40,915 bases of DNA from an uncultured Lachnospiraceae bacterium (lineage in GTDB: Bacteria > Bacillota > Clostridia > Lachnospirales > Lachnospiraceae). The position numbers and the translations under genes were made by a program. The DNA lies in the NCBI GenBank assembly GCA_947177445.1, contig CAMWUL010000028.1, positions 1 to 40,915 on the forward strand, in the 5' to 3' direction. Shown piece by piece: positions 17,264 through 26,214 of this stretch; the first letter of the stretch is position 1, and each line of letters opens with the position of its first letter. The notes below the pieces were generated by a model. That model searched no databases, was not told the DNA's origin, and saw only the letters and a list, made by a program, of their open reading frames with translations.

Positions 17264-18156
17264 CGGACTATGTGGTGAGGGCTGTTGCAGCGGATACTCA
17301 GGTCAGAGCATTTGCCTGTACTGCCAGGGAATTGGTGGAAAGCGCCAGAAAGGCTCATAACACCAGCCCGGTGGTGACGGCGGCGCTGGGGCGGCTTTTA
17401 AGCGCCGGAGCAATGATGGGATGCATGCTGAAAGGAGAGAAGGATATCCTGACGCTGCAGATCAAGGGAGACGGTCCTATGCAGGGAGCAACTGTGACAG
17501 CGGATTCCAGGGGAAACGTAAAGGGATATGCAGTTATACCGGATGTTTGTTTGCCCGCAAATCGGCTGGGAAAGCTGGATGTGGCAGGGGCAGTGGGACA
17601 TGGAAGCCTGAGCGTTATCAAAGATATGGGATTAAAGGAGCCTTATGTGGGGCAGACTTTATTACAGACCGGTGAAATTGCGGAGGATCTGACGTATTAT
17701 TTTGCTGTGTCGGAACAGGTGCCATCCTCTGTGGGGCTGGGCGTACTCATGGAGAAGAACAATACCGTGAAACAGGCAGGCGGCTTTATCATACAGCTGA
17801 TGCCTTTCGCAGAGACGGCAGTGATCGACAGGCTGGAGCAGAATCTGGGCAGGATCGCTTCAGTAACCTCCATGCTGGACCAGGGCATGTCTCCGGAGGA
17901 AATGCTGGGGGTTGTGCTGGAGGGCATGTCTTTTGAGATTACGCAAAAGCTTCCGGCGGCCTTTGCCTGTAATTGCAGCAGGAAAAAAATTGAGAAGGTT
18001 CTGGTCAGCCTGGGGGAAAAGGAGCTTTGCGATATGATAGAGGACGGGCAGGAGATTGAGGTGAACTGCCAGTTTTGCAGCAGGAGCTATCGCTTTGCTG
18101 TGGAGGAATTGCAGGCTCTGTATCATAATGTGAAGCAGGGTATACTGCCATCCTGA
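17260..18156 (+). CDS. hslO: Hsp33 redox-regulated chaperone
   Basis: Cytoplasmic holdase of 298 residues activated by oxidation. The N-terminal domain begins TDYVVRAVAADTQVRAFACT, and the middle has GYAVIPDVCLPANRLGKLDV and VGHGSLSVIKD. The C-terminal zinc centre is complete: Cys237 and Cys239 (CNC) with Cys270 and Cys273 (CQFC). It is a typical length for the family. The frame is open from 17236, but the ATG at 17260, which overlaps the methyltransferase stop, gives the usual Hsp33 N terminus. Confidence 0.95.
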   Translation: MTDYVVRAVAADTQVRAFACTARELVESARKAHNTSPVVTAALGRLLSAGAMMGCMLKGEKDILTLQIKGDGPMQGATVTADSRGNVKGYAVIPDVCLPANRLGKLDVAGAVGHGSLSVIKDMGLKEPYVGQTLLQTGEIAEDLTYYFAVSEQVPSSVGLGVLMEKNNTVKQAGGFIIQLMPFAETAVIDRLEQNLGRIASVTSMLDQGMSPEEMLGVVLEGMSFEITQKLPAAFACNCSRKKIEKVLVSLGEKELCDMIEDGQEIEVNCQFCSRSYRFAVEELQALYHNVKQGILPS

Positions 18157-18216
18157 TCTGCAGCTAAGGGAAAAGGCTGACAGTCAAAAAGAGGTTCAGA
18201 GGAAAAGAGGTTTGAT

Positions 18217-20127
18217 TTGGAACAGGGATTTATTAAAGTTGCGGCGGCAACACCCCGAATCAGGGTGGGCGATGTGGTTTACAATGTCCAGGAGGTCTGC
18301 CGGGAAATGGAAGAGGCCTGCGAAAGAGGAGCAAAGATCGTGGTTTTTCCGGAGCTGTGTCTCACGGGATATACCTGCGGCGATCTGTTTTTGCAGCAGC
18401 TTTTGCTGGAGGAGGCGGCAGCACGGCTTCTGGATATTGCCCGTGCCACAAAAGGCAGAGATGCCCTGATCATGGTTGGGCTTCCCATGGAGAGAAAGGG
18501 AAAGCTCTATAATGTGGCCGCAGTGCTGCAGGATGGCGAGATCCTGGGAATGGTACCCAAAGCCAATATTCCCTCCTATGCGGAGTTTTACGAAGGACGT
18601 CATTTTTTTCAGGGAAACAGGAAGCCTGAGATGTTTGAGTTTGGCGGGAAAAGGATTCCATTTGGCACGAATATCCTGTTTGCCTGTAAAAATGTACCGG
18701 GTCTGATTGCAGGCTGTGAAATCTGTGAGGATCTGTGGGTGGCAGATCCGCCAGGGACCGGACATGCGCTGAAGGGCGCCACAGTCATTGCCAATCTGTC
18801 TGCCTCCAACGAGACTGTGGGAAAGGATGAATACAGAGAGCTGCTGGTAAAATCAGCCAGTGCCAGGCTTCTATGCGGCTATATTTACACTTCTGCGGGG
18901 GAGGGAGAATCCACTCAGGATCTGGTTTTCGGCGGCCATGATCTGATTGCGGAAAATGGCATTATCCTGGCACAGGAAAAGCGGTTCGTGGGCGGAACAG
19001 TCTACGGAGATCTGGATGTGCAGAAAATATTATATGAGCGTCGAAGGATGGGAACCTTTGGCGGGGAACCGGAGGACGATTATACAGTGGTTCCGTTTCA
19101 GCTGGATGTGACGCAGACAAAGCTGGATCGGACCTTTGGCCCCATGCCCTTTGTGCCCGGCGATGAAAAGATGCGCAGACAGCGCTGTGAGGAGATTCTT
19201 TCCATTCAGGCCTACGGATTAAAAAAGAGGTATGAGCATACAAAGCTTTCCAAAGCGGTGCTGGGGATTTCCGGCGGATTGGACTCCACACTGGCTTTAT
19301 TGGTGACTGTTCGAACCTTTGATCTGCTGGGGCTTAACAGGAAAGGAATCATTGCCGTAACCATGCCCTGCTTTGGTACCACAGGGAGAACTTACGATAA
19401 TGCATGTAAGCTGGCAAAGACGCTGGGCGTTTCTTTGGAAGAGGTGGATATAAAGGAAGCGGTGTCTGTGCATTTTCGGGACATCGGACAGAATCCGGAA
19501 AATCATGATGTGACCTATGAAAACAGCCAGGCCAGAGAACGGACCCAGGTTCTTATGGACATTGCGAACAGAACGAACGGTCTGGTGATCGGAACCGGCG
19601 ATATGTCGGAGCTGGCGTTGGGGTGGGCTACCTACAACGGTGATCATATGTCTATGTATGGCGTGAATTCCGGAGTTCCCAAAACACTGGTACGCCATCT
19701 GGTACAATATTATTCCGATACATGCGGGCACAGAGAGCTTTCAGAGGTGCTTCAGGATGTGCTGGACACACCGGTCAGCCCGGAATTGCTGCCGCCGGTG
19801 GATGGAATGATCGCGCAAAAAACGGAAGACCTGGTAGGTCCTTATGAGCTTCATGATTTCTTTCTGTATTATATGCTTCGCTGTGGATTTCCGCCGGCGA
19901 AGGTATATCGGATTGCGAAGCTGGCATTTAAGGGACTTTATGATGCGGAAGTGATATTAAAGTGGCTGAAAAATTTTTATAAAAGATTTTTCAGTCAACA
20001 ATTCAAGAGGTCATGTCTTCCGGACGGTCCCAAGGTGGGAAGCGTGGCGCTGTCTCCCAGAGGGGACCTGCGGATGCCCTCCGATGCCAGTGCGAGGCTT
20101 TGGCTGGAACAGCTGGAAGGACTGTAG
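18217..20127 (+). CDS. nadE: Glutamine-dependent NAD+ synthetase
   Basis: Two-domain enzyme of 636 residues for the last step of NAD synthesis (deamido-NAD plus glutamine and ATP to NAD). The N-terminal nitrilase-type glutaminase has Glu46 (FPELCLTG), Lys115 (VPKANIPSY) and Cys170 (CEICEDLW). The C-terminal synthetase domain has the ATP-pyrophosphatase loop SGGLDST (about 352-358) and GTGDMSELALGW, with a late FKRSCLPDGPKVG stretch. It starts with TTG at 18217, 6 nt after GAGG; no in-frame ATG near the N terminus fits better. It lies 60 nt after hslO and may be read through from it. Confidence 0.95.
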   Translation: MEQGFIKVAAATPRIRVGDVVYNVQEVCREMEEACERGAKIVVFPELCLTGYTCGDLFLQQLLLEEAAARLLDIARATKGRDALIMVGLPMERKGKLYNVAAVLQDGEILGMVPKANIPSYAEFYEGRHFFQGNRKPEMFEFGGKRIPFGTNILFACKNVPGLIAGCEICEDLWVADPPGTGHALKGATVIANLSASNETVGKDEYRELLVKSASARLLCGYIYTSAGEGESTQDLVFGGHDLIAENGIILAQEKRFVGGTVYGDLDVQKILYERRRMGTFGGEPEDDYTVVPFQLDVTQTKLDRTFGPMPFVPGDEKMRRQRCEEILSIQAYGLKKRYEHTKLSKAVLGISGGLDSTLALLVTVRTFDLLGLNRKGIIAVTMPCFGTTGRTYDNACKLAKTLGVSLEEVDIKEAVSVHFRDIGQNPENHDVTYENSQARERTQVLMDIANRTNGLVIGTGDMSELALGWATYNGDHMSMYGVNSGVPKTLVRHLVQYYSDTCGHRELSEVLQDVLDTPVSPELLPPVDGMIAQKTEDLVGPYELHDFFLYYMLRCGFPPAKVYRIAKLAFKGLYDAEVILKWLKNFYKRFFSQQFKRSCLPDGPKVGSVALSPRGDLRMPSDASARLWLEQLEGL

Positions 20128-20134
20128 CTGCCGG

Positions 20135-20168
20135 CCCGGCATATCACAGACGGCGATATGCCGGGTTT
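20135..20168. terminator. Hairpin between convergent nadE and the minus-strand gene
   Basis: CCCGGCATATC (20135-20145) and GATATGCCGGG (20155-20165) form a perfect 11-bp stem with a 9-nt loop. Only three T residues follow, so it is a weak intrinsic terminator. Its position between convergent genes suggests it serves both. Confidence 0.6.
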
Positions 20169-20184
20169 GCCTGAAGGATACAGC

Positions 20185-20655
20185 TCATTGATTTGGCGTG
20201 GAGACCATGGCCTTGTTCAATGAATTTTGAATGGCCTCCAGAAGTACCAGAGAGGTGTATTTGCTTTCAGTCGAATAGGTGATTCCTTCCAGGGTCTGCA
20301 GCTCATATACCTGGCTGCAAATGGAGTCAAAGGCAGGCTCCAGCAGGGGGTACATGGTGGTCACGGCATCATTCAGGTTTACCATGCGGATTGAGGTTAT
20401 GGAGTTTTTATCCACAATGACTTCTACATCGATGGATTGGTTTCCCAGAATCAGTTCGGTGGTGTAGATGCCGGGTATGTAGATGGAATCGCTTCCTGCG
20501 GCGGTGTCCTGATTGGAAGGTGCAGGATTTTCTTCCTTGTCAGGCAGGAACATCATGGCCAGCAGGACGATGAACAGGATGCCCAAAAGGGCAAAGATTC
20601 CGGTATAAATCAGCTCCTTCATGTGAAGTACGACTATTTTTGTTTTTGCACTCAT
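20185..20655 (-). CDS. Membrane-anchored protein with degenerate FMN-binding-like domain
   Basis: Protein of 156 residues with an N-terminal transmembrane helix (IYTGIFALLGILFIVLLAMMF), a short linker, and an extracytoplasmic domain of about 95 residues beginning IYIPGIYTTELILGNQSIDVEV. The strand pattern and the ending GITYSTESKYTSLVLLEAIQ resemble FMN_bind domains, where a Thr or Ser in a SGAT-like motif carries covalent FMN. That motif is not intact here, so flavin attachment is doubtful. GGGGA precedes the ATG; a second in-frame ATG 11 codons on (MKELIYTG) is possible. It stands alone on the minus strand between nadE and dapF. Confidence 0.7.
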   Translation of the reverse strand: MSAKTKIVVLHMKELIYTGIFALLGILFIVLLAMMFLPDKEENPAPSNQDTAAGSDSIYIPGIYTTELILGNQSIDVEVIVDKNSITSIRMVNLNDAVTTMYPLLEPAFDSICSQVYELQTLEGITYSTESKYTSLVLLEAIQNSLNKAMVSTPNQ

Positions 20656-20768
20656 TTATAATTCCCCTTGTTCTTTTCCGGACGCTTTTCTTTATAATAA
20701 TTATGTTTCCGGGGCGCGGAATATTCACATTCGGATATTTTTGCATAAGATACTTAATGAAAAAAATA

Positions 20769-20796
20769 TTGACTGGTATGCGCATAGCGGTATCAA
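20769..20796 (+). promoter_or_regulatory. Possible promoter of dapF
   Basis: TTGACT (20769-20774) and TATCAA (20791-20796) are 16 nt apart, about 40 nt before the dapF start codon. The -10 box is imperfect. Confidence 0.35.
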
Positions 20797-20837
20797 TATG
20801 AATGAAGTGTATTAAGGATATGGAAGAGAGGTATGGC

Positions 20838-21695
20838 ATGAGGTTTACAAAGATGCAGGGATGCGGAAATGATTACATATATATCAATGGATTTACAGAG
20901 CAGATTCCTACAGAAGAAAAGCCGGAGCTGGTAAGAAAATGGAGTGACAGGCATTTTGGCATTGGCGGCGATGGGGTAATTTTTATCAATCCTTCACGGG
21001 AAGCCGACTTTGAGATGGAAATGTACAATGCGGACGGCACCAGGGCAGAGATGTGCGGAAACGGAATCCGTTGTGTGGGAAAATTTGTGTATGATAAGGG
21101 GCTGACGGACTCGGAACATATTACAGTGGTCAGCGCAGGAAAAGTGAAATATCTTGATCTGATGGTGAAAAGGGATGAGGAAAATTCCTGCGGCAGGGGA
21201 TATGTTGCCAGTGTGCGTGTCAACATGGGCAGTCCCATATTGGAGCCGGAACAGATTCCTGTGAAAGCTTCGAAGCATCCGGCAGTAGATGAACCTATTC
21301 TTGTGGGGGAAAAGGAATACCGCATGACCTGCGTATCTATGGGAAATCCACATGCGGTTATTTTTGCTGAGGGAGTGGCAAAGCTGCCGCTGGAACAGAT
21401 GGGGCCGCTTTTTGAAAAGCATGAAAGCTTTCCCAGGCGGACCAACACGGAATTTGTGGAAATTATAGACAGAAAAACTGTATTCATGAGAGTATGGGAG
21501 CGGGGAAGTGGGGAGACGCTGGCATGCGGGACAGGCTGCTGCGCGGTGGCTGTGGCAGGAGTGCTGAACGGATTGACGGAGCCTGAGATAACGGTAAAGC
21601 TGTTGGGGGGAGAATTGCTGATCCAATGGGACAGAACGGAAAACCAGATCTATATGACGGGACCGGCTGTTACGGTTTTTGAGGGAGAAGTGTGA
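20838..21695 (+). CDS. dapF: Diaminopimelate epimerase
   Basis: Cytoplasmic racemase-type enzyme of 285 residues converting LL- to meso-diaminopimelate, for lysine and peptidoglycan. It begins MRFTKMQGCGNDYIYI, the family hallmark. Catalytic cysteines are Cys73 (AEMCGNGIRC) and Cys230 (ACGTGCCA), at normal spacing. The ATG at 20838 is 6 nt after AGAGAGG; the longer frame from 20802 adds 12 residues not typical of DapF. With dapL 113 nt downstream on the same strand, it forms the end of the aminotransferase variant of the lysine pathway. Confidence 0.95.
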   Translation: MRFTKMQGCGNDYIYINGFTEQIPTEEKPELVRKWSDRHFGIGGDGVIFINPSREADFEMEMYNADGTRAEMCGNGIRCVGKFVYDKGLTDSEHITVVSAGKVKYLDLMVKRDEENSCGRGYVASVRVNMGSPILEPEQIPVKASKHPAVDEPILVGEKEYRMTCVSMGNPHAVIFAEGVAKLPLEQMGPLFEKHESFPRRTNTEFVEIIDRKTVFMRVWERGSGETLACGTGCCAVAVAGVLNGLTEPEITVKLLGGELLIQWDRTENQIYMTGPAVTVFEGEV

Positions 21696-21807
21696 GAATG
21701 CATGCAGAGTAAGCCTTTTTACAGATCAGAATGCCAGGTTTGTGCTATTAAAGATGGTGCGGCTGCCGAAGAGGCGGTACACAGGGAAATTTGAAAGGAG
21801 AAATACC

Positions 21808-23022
21808 ATGTTCAGGGTCAACGAAAATTATGGGAAGCTGCCGGGAAGCTATTTGTTTTCTACCGTTGGAAAAAAGATCGGAGACTACAGCAAGGCGAAT
21901 CCGGAGAAAAAAATTGTCCGCCTTGGTATCGGCGATGTGACGCAGCCTCTGGCGCCTGCCATTATCGAAGCATTGCATAATGCAGTGGATGAGATGGCAA
22001 AGGCGGAGACCTTTCACGGATATGCTCCGGACCAGGGATATGAATTTCTGAGGAGCGTTATTGCCGAAAACGACTATAAAAGCAGAGGGTGTCAGATTGA
22101 GGCAGACGAGATCTTTATTTCGGACGGCGCGAAAAGTGACTCGGGCAATATTCAGGAAATTTTCAGCCAGGACAGCAGGATTGCGGTCTGTGATCCTGTA
22201 TATCCGGTGTATGTGGATTCCAATGCAATGGCCGGAAGGGCAGGAGTTTTCAACAGAGAGAGCGAAACCTGGAGTAATGTGATCTATATGCCCTGCACGG
22301 AAGAAAATGATTTTGTACCTGAGCTGCCAAAGGAACGCCCCGACCTGATCTATTTGTGTTTTCCCAATAATCCCACCGGCGCCGCTATCAGCAGAGACCG
22401 TCTGCAGGAGTGGGTTGATTATGCAAACCAAATAGGCGCGGTCATTATTTATGATGCGGCATATGAGGCATACATTTCCCAGGAGGATGTACCCCACAGC
22501 GTCTATGAGTGCAAGGGGGCGAGAACCTGTGCCATTGAACTGCGGTCCTTTTCCAAAAATGCAGGTTTTACAGGACTGCGGCTGGGCTTCACTGTAGTGC
22601 CCGGGGATCTGCTGTGCGGTGAAGTGAGCCTGCGCGCTCTGTGGGCCAGACGTCACGGCACAAAGTATAATGGTGCGCCCTATATCGTTCAAAGAGCCGG
22701 AGAGGCCGCCTATTCCCCTTCAGGGAAGGAACAGCTGCGGGAGCAGGTGGCATACTACATGAGAAATGCGGCCTATATCCGCAGTGGTTTGGAGGAAGCA
22801 GGATATCGGGTATACGGCGGGGTCAATGCGCCTTATATCTGGCTGAAGACACCCGGAGGCATGACCAGCTGGGAATTTTTTGACTATCTGTTGGAAAATG
22901 CAGGTGTGGCGGGCACTCCCGGATCCGGATTTGGTCCCGGGGGAGAAGGGTATTTCAGACTGACCGCCTTTGGCTCCTATGAGAATACCAGGGAGGCTGT
23001 GGACAGAATCAGGAGGCTGTGA
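21808..23022 (+). CDS. dapL: LL-diaminopimelate aminotransferase
   Basis: Pyridoxal-phosphate enzyme of 404 residues making LL-diaminopimelate directly from tetrahydrodipicolinate and glutamate. The N terminus FRVNENYGKLPGSYLFSTV and IVRLGIGDVTQPL are typical of DapL. FPNNPTG marks the cofactor site, and Lys250 in RSFSKNAGFTGLRLG is the Schiff-base lysine. It supplies DapF, encoded upstream. The ATG at 21808 follows GAAAGGAG; the longer open frame back to 21679 runs over the dapF end and is not used. DapL occurs in many Clostridia instead of the succinylase route. Confidence 0.94.
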   Translation: MFRVNENYGKLPGSYLFSTVGKKIGDYSKANPEKKIVRLGIGDVTQPLAPAIIEALHNAVDEMAKAETFHGYAPDQGYEFLRSVIAENDYKSRGCQIEADEIFISDGAKSDSGNIQEIFSQDSRIAVCDPVYPVYVDSNAMAGRAGVFNRESETWSNVIYMPCTEENDFVPELPKERPDLIYLCFPNNPTGAAISRDRLQEWVDYANQIGAVIIYDAAYEAYISQEDVPHSVYECKGARTCAIELRSFSKNAGFTGLRLGFTVVPGDLLCGEVSLRALWARRHGTKYNGAPYIVQRAGEAAYSPSGKEQLREQVAYYMRNAAYIRSGLEEAGYRVYGGVNAPYIWLKTPGGMTSWEFFDYLLENAGVAGTPGSGFGPGGEGYFRLTAFGSYENTREAVDRIRRL

Positions 23023-23028
23023 CCCTCG

Positions 23029-23093
23029 CGGCATGGTTAAGAAAAACATAAGTTTTATTTTATATTCTGCTCACATGCCGTTCACATTTTTTC
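23029..23093 (+). other. Non-coding gap after dapL with a weak stem and T run
   Basis: CGGCATG (23029-23035) can pair with CATGCCG (23074-23080), enclosing AAAAC-ATAA-GTTTT, with a T-rich stretch after it. This might terminate dapL, but the loop is long. The rest of the 200-nt gap up to 23222 shows no gene and no convincing promoter. Confidence 0.25.
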
Positions 23094-23221
23094 CGTATTC
23101 TGGAAGTGGCCGTTTGGAATATCTTCTGCAATCGCAAGGATAGGAACAAAGAGATTCCAAGAGGCTGTGGAAAAAGAAAAGAAGGATTGTTCCCGTTGAG
23201 GAAATATCAGGGACAGAGAGC

Positions 23222-23818
23222 ATGACTAACGAACAGTATTACGAATTGATTAAGCCTTATGAGGATGTCAGCCGGGTTATGCTGACAAAGCTGGAAATAT
23301 TAAATCACAGCATTTACAATAGAGATACCGGGAAACCGATCCATCATATACAGAGCCGCATTAAGCTGAAGAAAAGTATAGAGGACAAACTGGAGCGTCT
23401 GGAGATGACGGACAGCGTTATGAATGCGAAGGATCATCTGATGGATATTGCAGGCATCCGGGTAATCTGTTTTTTCCCTGAGGAAATATATGATCTGGTG
23501 GATTGCCTGAAAAGACAGGCCGATCTGATCGTGATTAAGGAAAAGGATTATATCAAGATACCGAAGCAAAGCGGATACCGCAGCTTCCATATTGTGTTCG
23601 GGGTTCCGATTCATTGTCTGGATGCTATGGAGTACTTTCCAGTGGAAATACAGTTCCGTACCTTGTCCATGGATTTTTGGGCCAGTATGGAGCATCGGAT
23701 CTGTTATAAAAAGGAATATGATAATAAGGATGAGGTCAGCCGGGAAATGCAGCAGTACGCCATGGCGCTGGAATTGATCGAAAGCCGTTTTGCGGCAAGG
23801 CTTCATGAGGAAAGGTGA
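23222..23818 (+). CDS. Small alarmone synthetase (RelA/SpoT synthetase-domain protein)
   Basis: Single-domain protein of 198 residues with the RelA/SpoT (p)ppGpp synthetase fold and no hydrolase or regulatory domains. Motifs: DIAGIRVICFF (Asp75 and Arg80), KIPKQSGYRSFHIVFG, and VEIQFRTLSMDFWASMEH, which holds the catalytic Glu and guanine-binding part. Size and layout resemble RelQ/YjbM-type enzymes, which make pppGpp, ppGpp or pGpp from ATP and GTP or GDP. The next gene starts 16 nt after its stop, so the two are likely co-transcribed. Confidence 0.88.
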   Translation: MTNEQYYELIKPYEDVSRVMLTKLEILNHSIYNRDTGKPIHHIQSRIKLKKSIEDKLERLEMTDSVMNAKDHLMDIAGIRVICFFPEEIYDLVDCLKRQADLIVIKEKDYIKIPKQSGYRSFHIVFGVPIHCLDAMEYFPVEIQFRTLSMDFWASMEHRICYKKEYDNKDEVSREMQQYAMALELIESRFAARLHEER

Positions 23819-23834
23819 ATGCGGCGAAGGGGGA

Positions 23835-26201
23835 ATGGGTCATAAGATGGATATTCGTGGGATATTGAAGCAGGTAGACGCACTTTATGAAGAAAATCGT
23901 GGAGAGCAGGCCGAAAAGCTTATGCAGGACAGTATTCTGCAGGCGGTGCAGGAGCAGGATGACGAAAGTCTTCTGCAGCTTTTGAACGAGCTGTTGGGTT
24001 ATTATCGTGAGACCAGCCAGAGTGAAAATGCCCACCGTATCGGAGAGCAGGCCATTGCTCAGGCGGTGAGGATGGGATTGGAGGGAACCTTTCCCTATGC
24101 CACTACTATGCTGAATGTGGCGAATGCCTGCCGGGCAGCAGGAAGGCTGCAGGAATCTTTGGAGTACTATCTTCAGGTACAGGTGCTTTACGAAAAACTG
24201 TTAACCCCGGACAACATATTTATTGCAGGGCTTGAGAATAATATGAGCCTTCTCTATCAGGAGATGGGAGAGTATGCCAAGGCAAAGGAGTGCCAGCTGA
24301 AGGCGCTGAAGATTGTAAAAGAAAAGGAGACATTCTATGAGCAGGCAGTGACCTGCGCTAATCTGGCCGCATCCTGCGTCCGGCTGGGAGAGCTGGAGGA
24401 AGCAAAGAAATACGCAGAGGAATCACTGAGAATATTTCAGGATATTCATGTGGCGGACAGTCATTATGGAGCGGCTCTGGCTGCATTGGGAGATTATCAT
24501 TATCAGAAAGAGGATTTTGCCGTTGCTCTGAAACGATACCGGCAGGCTATGGAGGCTGTGGAACAGGGCGTAGGCAGAAATGAGGCATTTTACAGACTGC
24601 AGGAGCATGTTTCCGTCTGCGAAAAGGCACTGTCCGGTGCTGTTTCCGGTGCCGTTTCCCCGGGCGCCCCGGAGGAGGCTTCCGCCGCGGATAAGGGGCT
24701 TGCTATTTCCAGGAAATATTATGAGACCTGCGGCAAAGCGATGATCGCAGAAAAGTTTCCGGAATATGAGGGGAAAATTGCAATAGGCCTGGTGGGCAGA
24801 GGCTCCGACTGCTTTGGGTATGACGATATGACTTCCAGGGATCACGACTGGGGGCCGGATTTCTGTATGTGGATGACAGAGGAAACATACCGGGAGATCG
24901 GACAGGCCCTGCAGGAAGCATATGATGGATTGCCGGAAGAATTCCTGGGATGCAAACGGGCGCCCCATGTGAATGGGCGGAGCAGACGGGGGGCATTATG
25001 CATCTCGGAGTTTTACCGTGGACTTGTGGGAGCCGGGGTATATGAGGATATCGACTGGAGGCAGGCGCCGGATTATGGGCTGGCGGCAGCGGTAAACGGA
25101 GAGGTTTTTCGGGATGACGAAGGAGTATTTACAGAGTACCGAAACCGGCTCCGGCAGGGATATCCGGAGCCGATCCGATATTTGAAGCTTGCGGAGAGCG
25201 CCGCTAAATTTGCCCAGTCGGCGCAGTATAATTATTTCAGGATGCTGGAACGGAAAGACGGAGTTACTGCCCAGGTGATGCTTTGGGCCGGGATCAAAGA
25301 AGCCATGAAGCTTCAGCACTATCTGGAGGGGCGCTTCCCACCCCATGACAAATGGTTATGGAGAAGTCTGCAGGAATCCGAAGAAGGCCGGGAGATTGCA
25401 GCATTATTGAAACAGATTCAGGAGACAGCGGAGGATGAAAGTCATGTCCGGGAGCTGATCGGACAGCTGGGTGCTCATTTTGCCATGGAGCTATATGGAC
25501 GGGACCTGATCAGTGACATCGATCCTTATCTGGATGCCCACAGCGAGGAGCTTGTGTACAAGGCATCTCTGGCGGAAAAGACGGATGAGGAGCTGGTGGA
25601 GGATATAGCAAAGCTGGAGTTTCAGGCCTTTGACAAGGTAAAAAATGAGGGGGGAAGAGCCAGCTGCCAGAATGACTGGTTTACCTTTTCCATTATGCGC
25701 AGGAGCCAGTACCTTACCTGGAACAGGACGATGCTGCTGCAGTATCTTTATGACTTTCACAGAGAGCTTTCCCTGGGGCATAATCTGATTGAGGAAAAAT
25801 ACGGAAGAATGATGGAGAGCACCGCGCCGGAGGAATACGAGAGGATCAAGGGGCATTTTCCGGAGCTGACCGAAGAAAAAAAGAATATTATCGGGCAGAT
25901 CTGCAGCATGCAGGTGAAATGGATGGAAGAATTTGCCGAAGAGTATCCTGCCCTTGCGGATAATGCCAGAAGTATACACACCTATGAGGACAATCCCTTT
26001 GACACCTCCTATGAGACGTATCTGAGGGGAGAGCTGGGAACTTATTCCGACAAGATGCTGGAGTTATATGGCAGGTATGTGGTGGAATATGCCAGGAACG
26101 GAAAAAATCCGGCGTATGACATTATGGGGAACAGCGTAAGAATGTACGGCTATGGGAGTCTGGAAGAAGCGGAGCGCAAGAACAGAGAAGCCTGGTCCTG
26201 A
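23835..26201 (+). CDS. TPR protein with DUF4037 nucleotidyltransferase-like and DUF4125 domains
   Basis: Cytoplasmic protein of about 788 residues in three parts. Residues about 15-270 are tetratricopeptide repeats (LLYQEMGEYAKAKECQLKAL; CVRLGELEEAKKYAEESL). Residues about 300-590 match the DUF4037 pattern: GRGSDCFGYDDMTSRDHDWG (near 318) looks like the G-S...D-x-D core of a nucleotidyltransferase fold. The C-terminal third (about 595-770) carries the DUF4125 block NEGGRASCQNDWFTFSIMRR and YLYDFHRELSLGHNLIEEKYG. The function is not known. The start is uncertain: ATG at 23805, 23835 or 23847 are in frame; AAGGGGG (23827-23833) sits close to 23835 and 14 nt from 23847. It follows the alarmone synthetase by 16 nt. 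Confidence 0.8.
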   Translation: MGHKMDIRGILKQVDALYEENRGEQAEKLMQDSILQAVQEQDDESLLQLLNELLGYYRETSQSENAHRIGEQAIAQAVRMGLEGTFPYATTMLNVANACRAAGRLQESLEYYLQVQVLYEKLLTPDNIFIAGLENNMSLLYQEMGEYAKAKECQLKALKIVKEKETFYEQAVTCANLAASCVRLGELEEAKKYAEESLRIFQDIHVADSHYGAALAALGDYHYQKEDFAVALKRYRQAMEAVEQGVGRNEAFYRLQEHVSVCEKALSGAVSGAVSPGAPEEASAADKGLAISRKYYETCGKAMIAEKFPEYEGKIAIGLVGRGSDCFGYDDMTSRDHDWGPDFCMWMTEETYREIGQALQEAYDGLPEEFLGCKRAPHVNGRSRRGALCISEFYRGLVGAGVYEDIDWRQAPDYGLAAAVNGEVFRDDEGVFTEYRNRLRQGYPEPIRYLKLAESAAKFAQSAQYNYFRMLERKDGVTAQVMLWAGIKEAMKLQHYLEGRFPPHDKWLWRSLQESEEGREIAALLKQIQETAEDESHVRELIGQLGAHFAMELYGRDLISDIDPYLDAHSEELVYKASLAEKTDEELVEDIAKLEFQAFDKVKNEGGRASCQNDWFTFSIMRRSQYLTWNRTMLLQYLYDFHRELSLGHNLIEEKYGRMMESTAPEEYERIKGHFPELTEEKKNIIGQICSMQVKWMEEFAEEYPALADNARSIHTYEDNPFDTSYETYLRGELGTYSDKMLELYGRYVVEYARNGKNPAYDIMGNSVRMYGYGSLEEAERKNREAWS

Positions 26202-26214
26202 AAGAGAGGATTTT

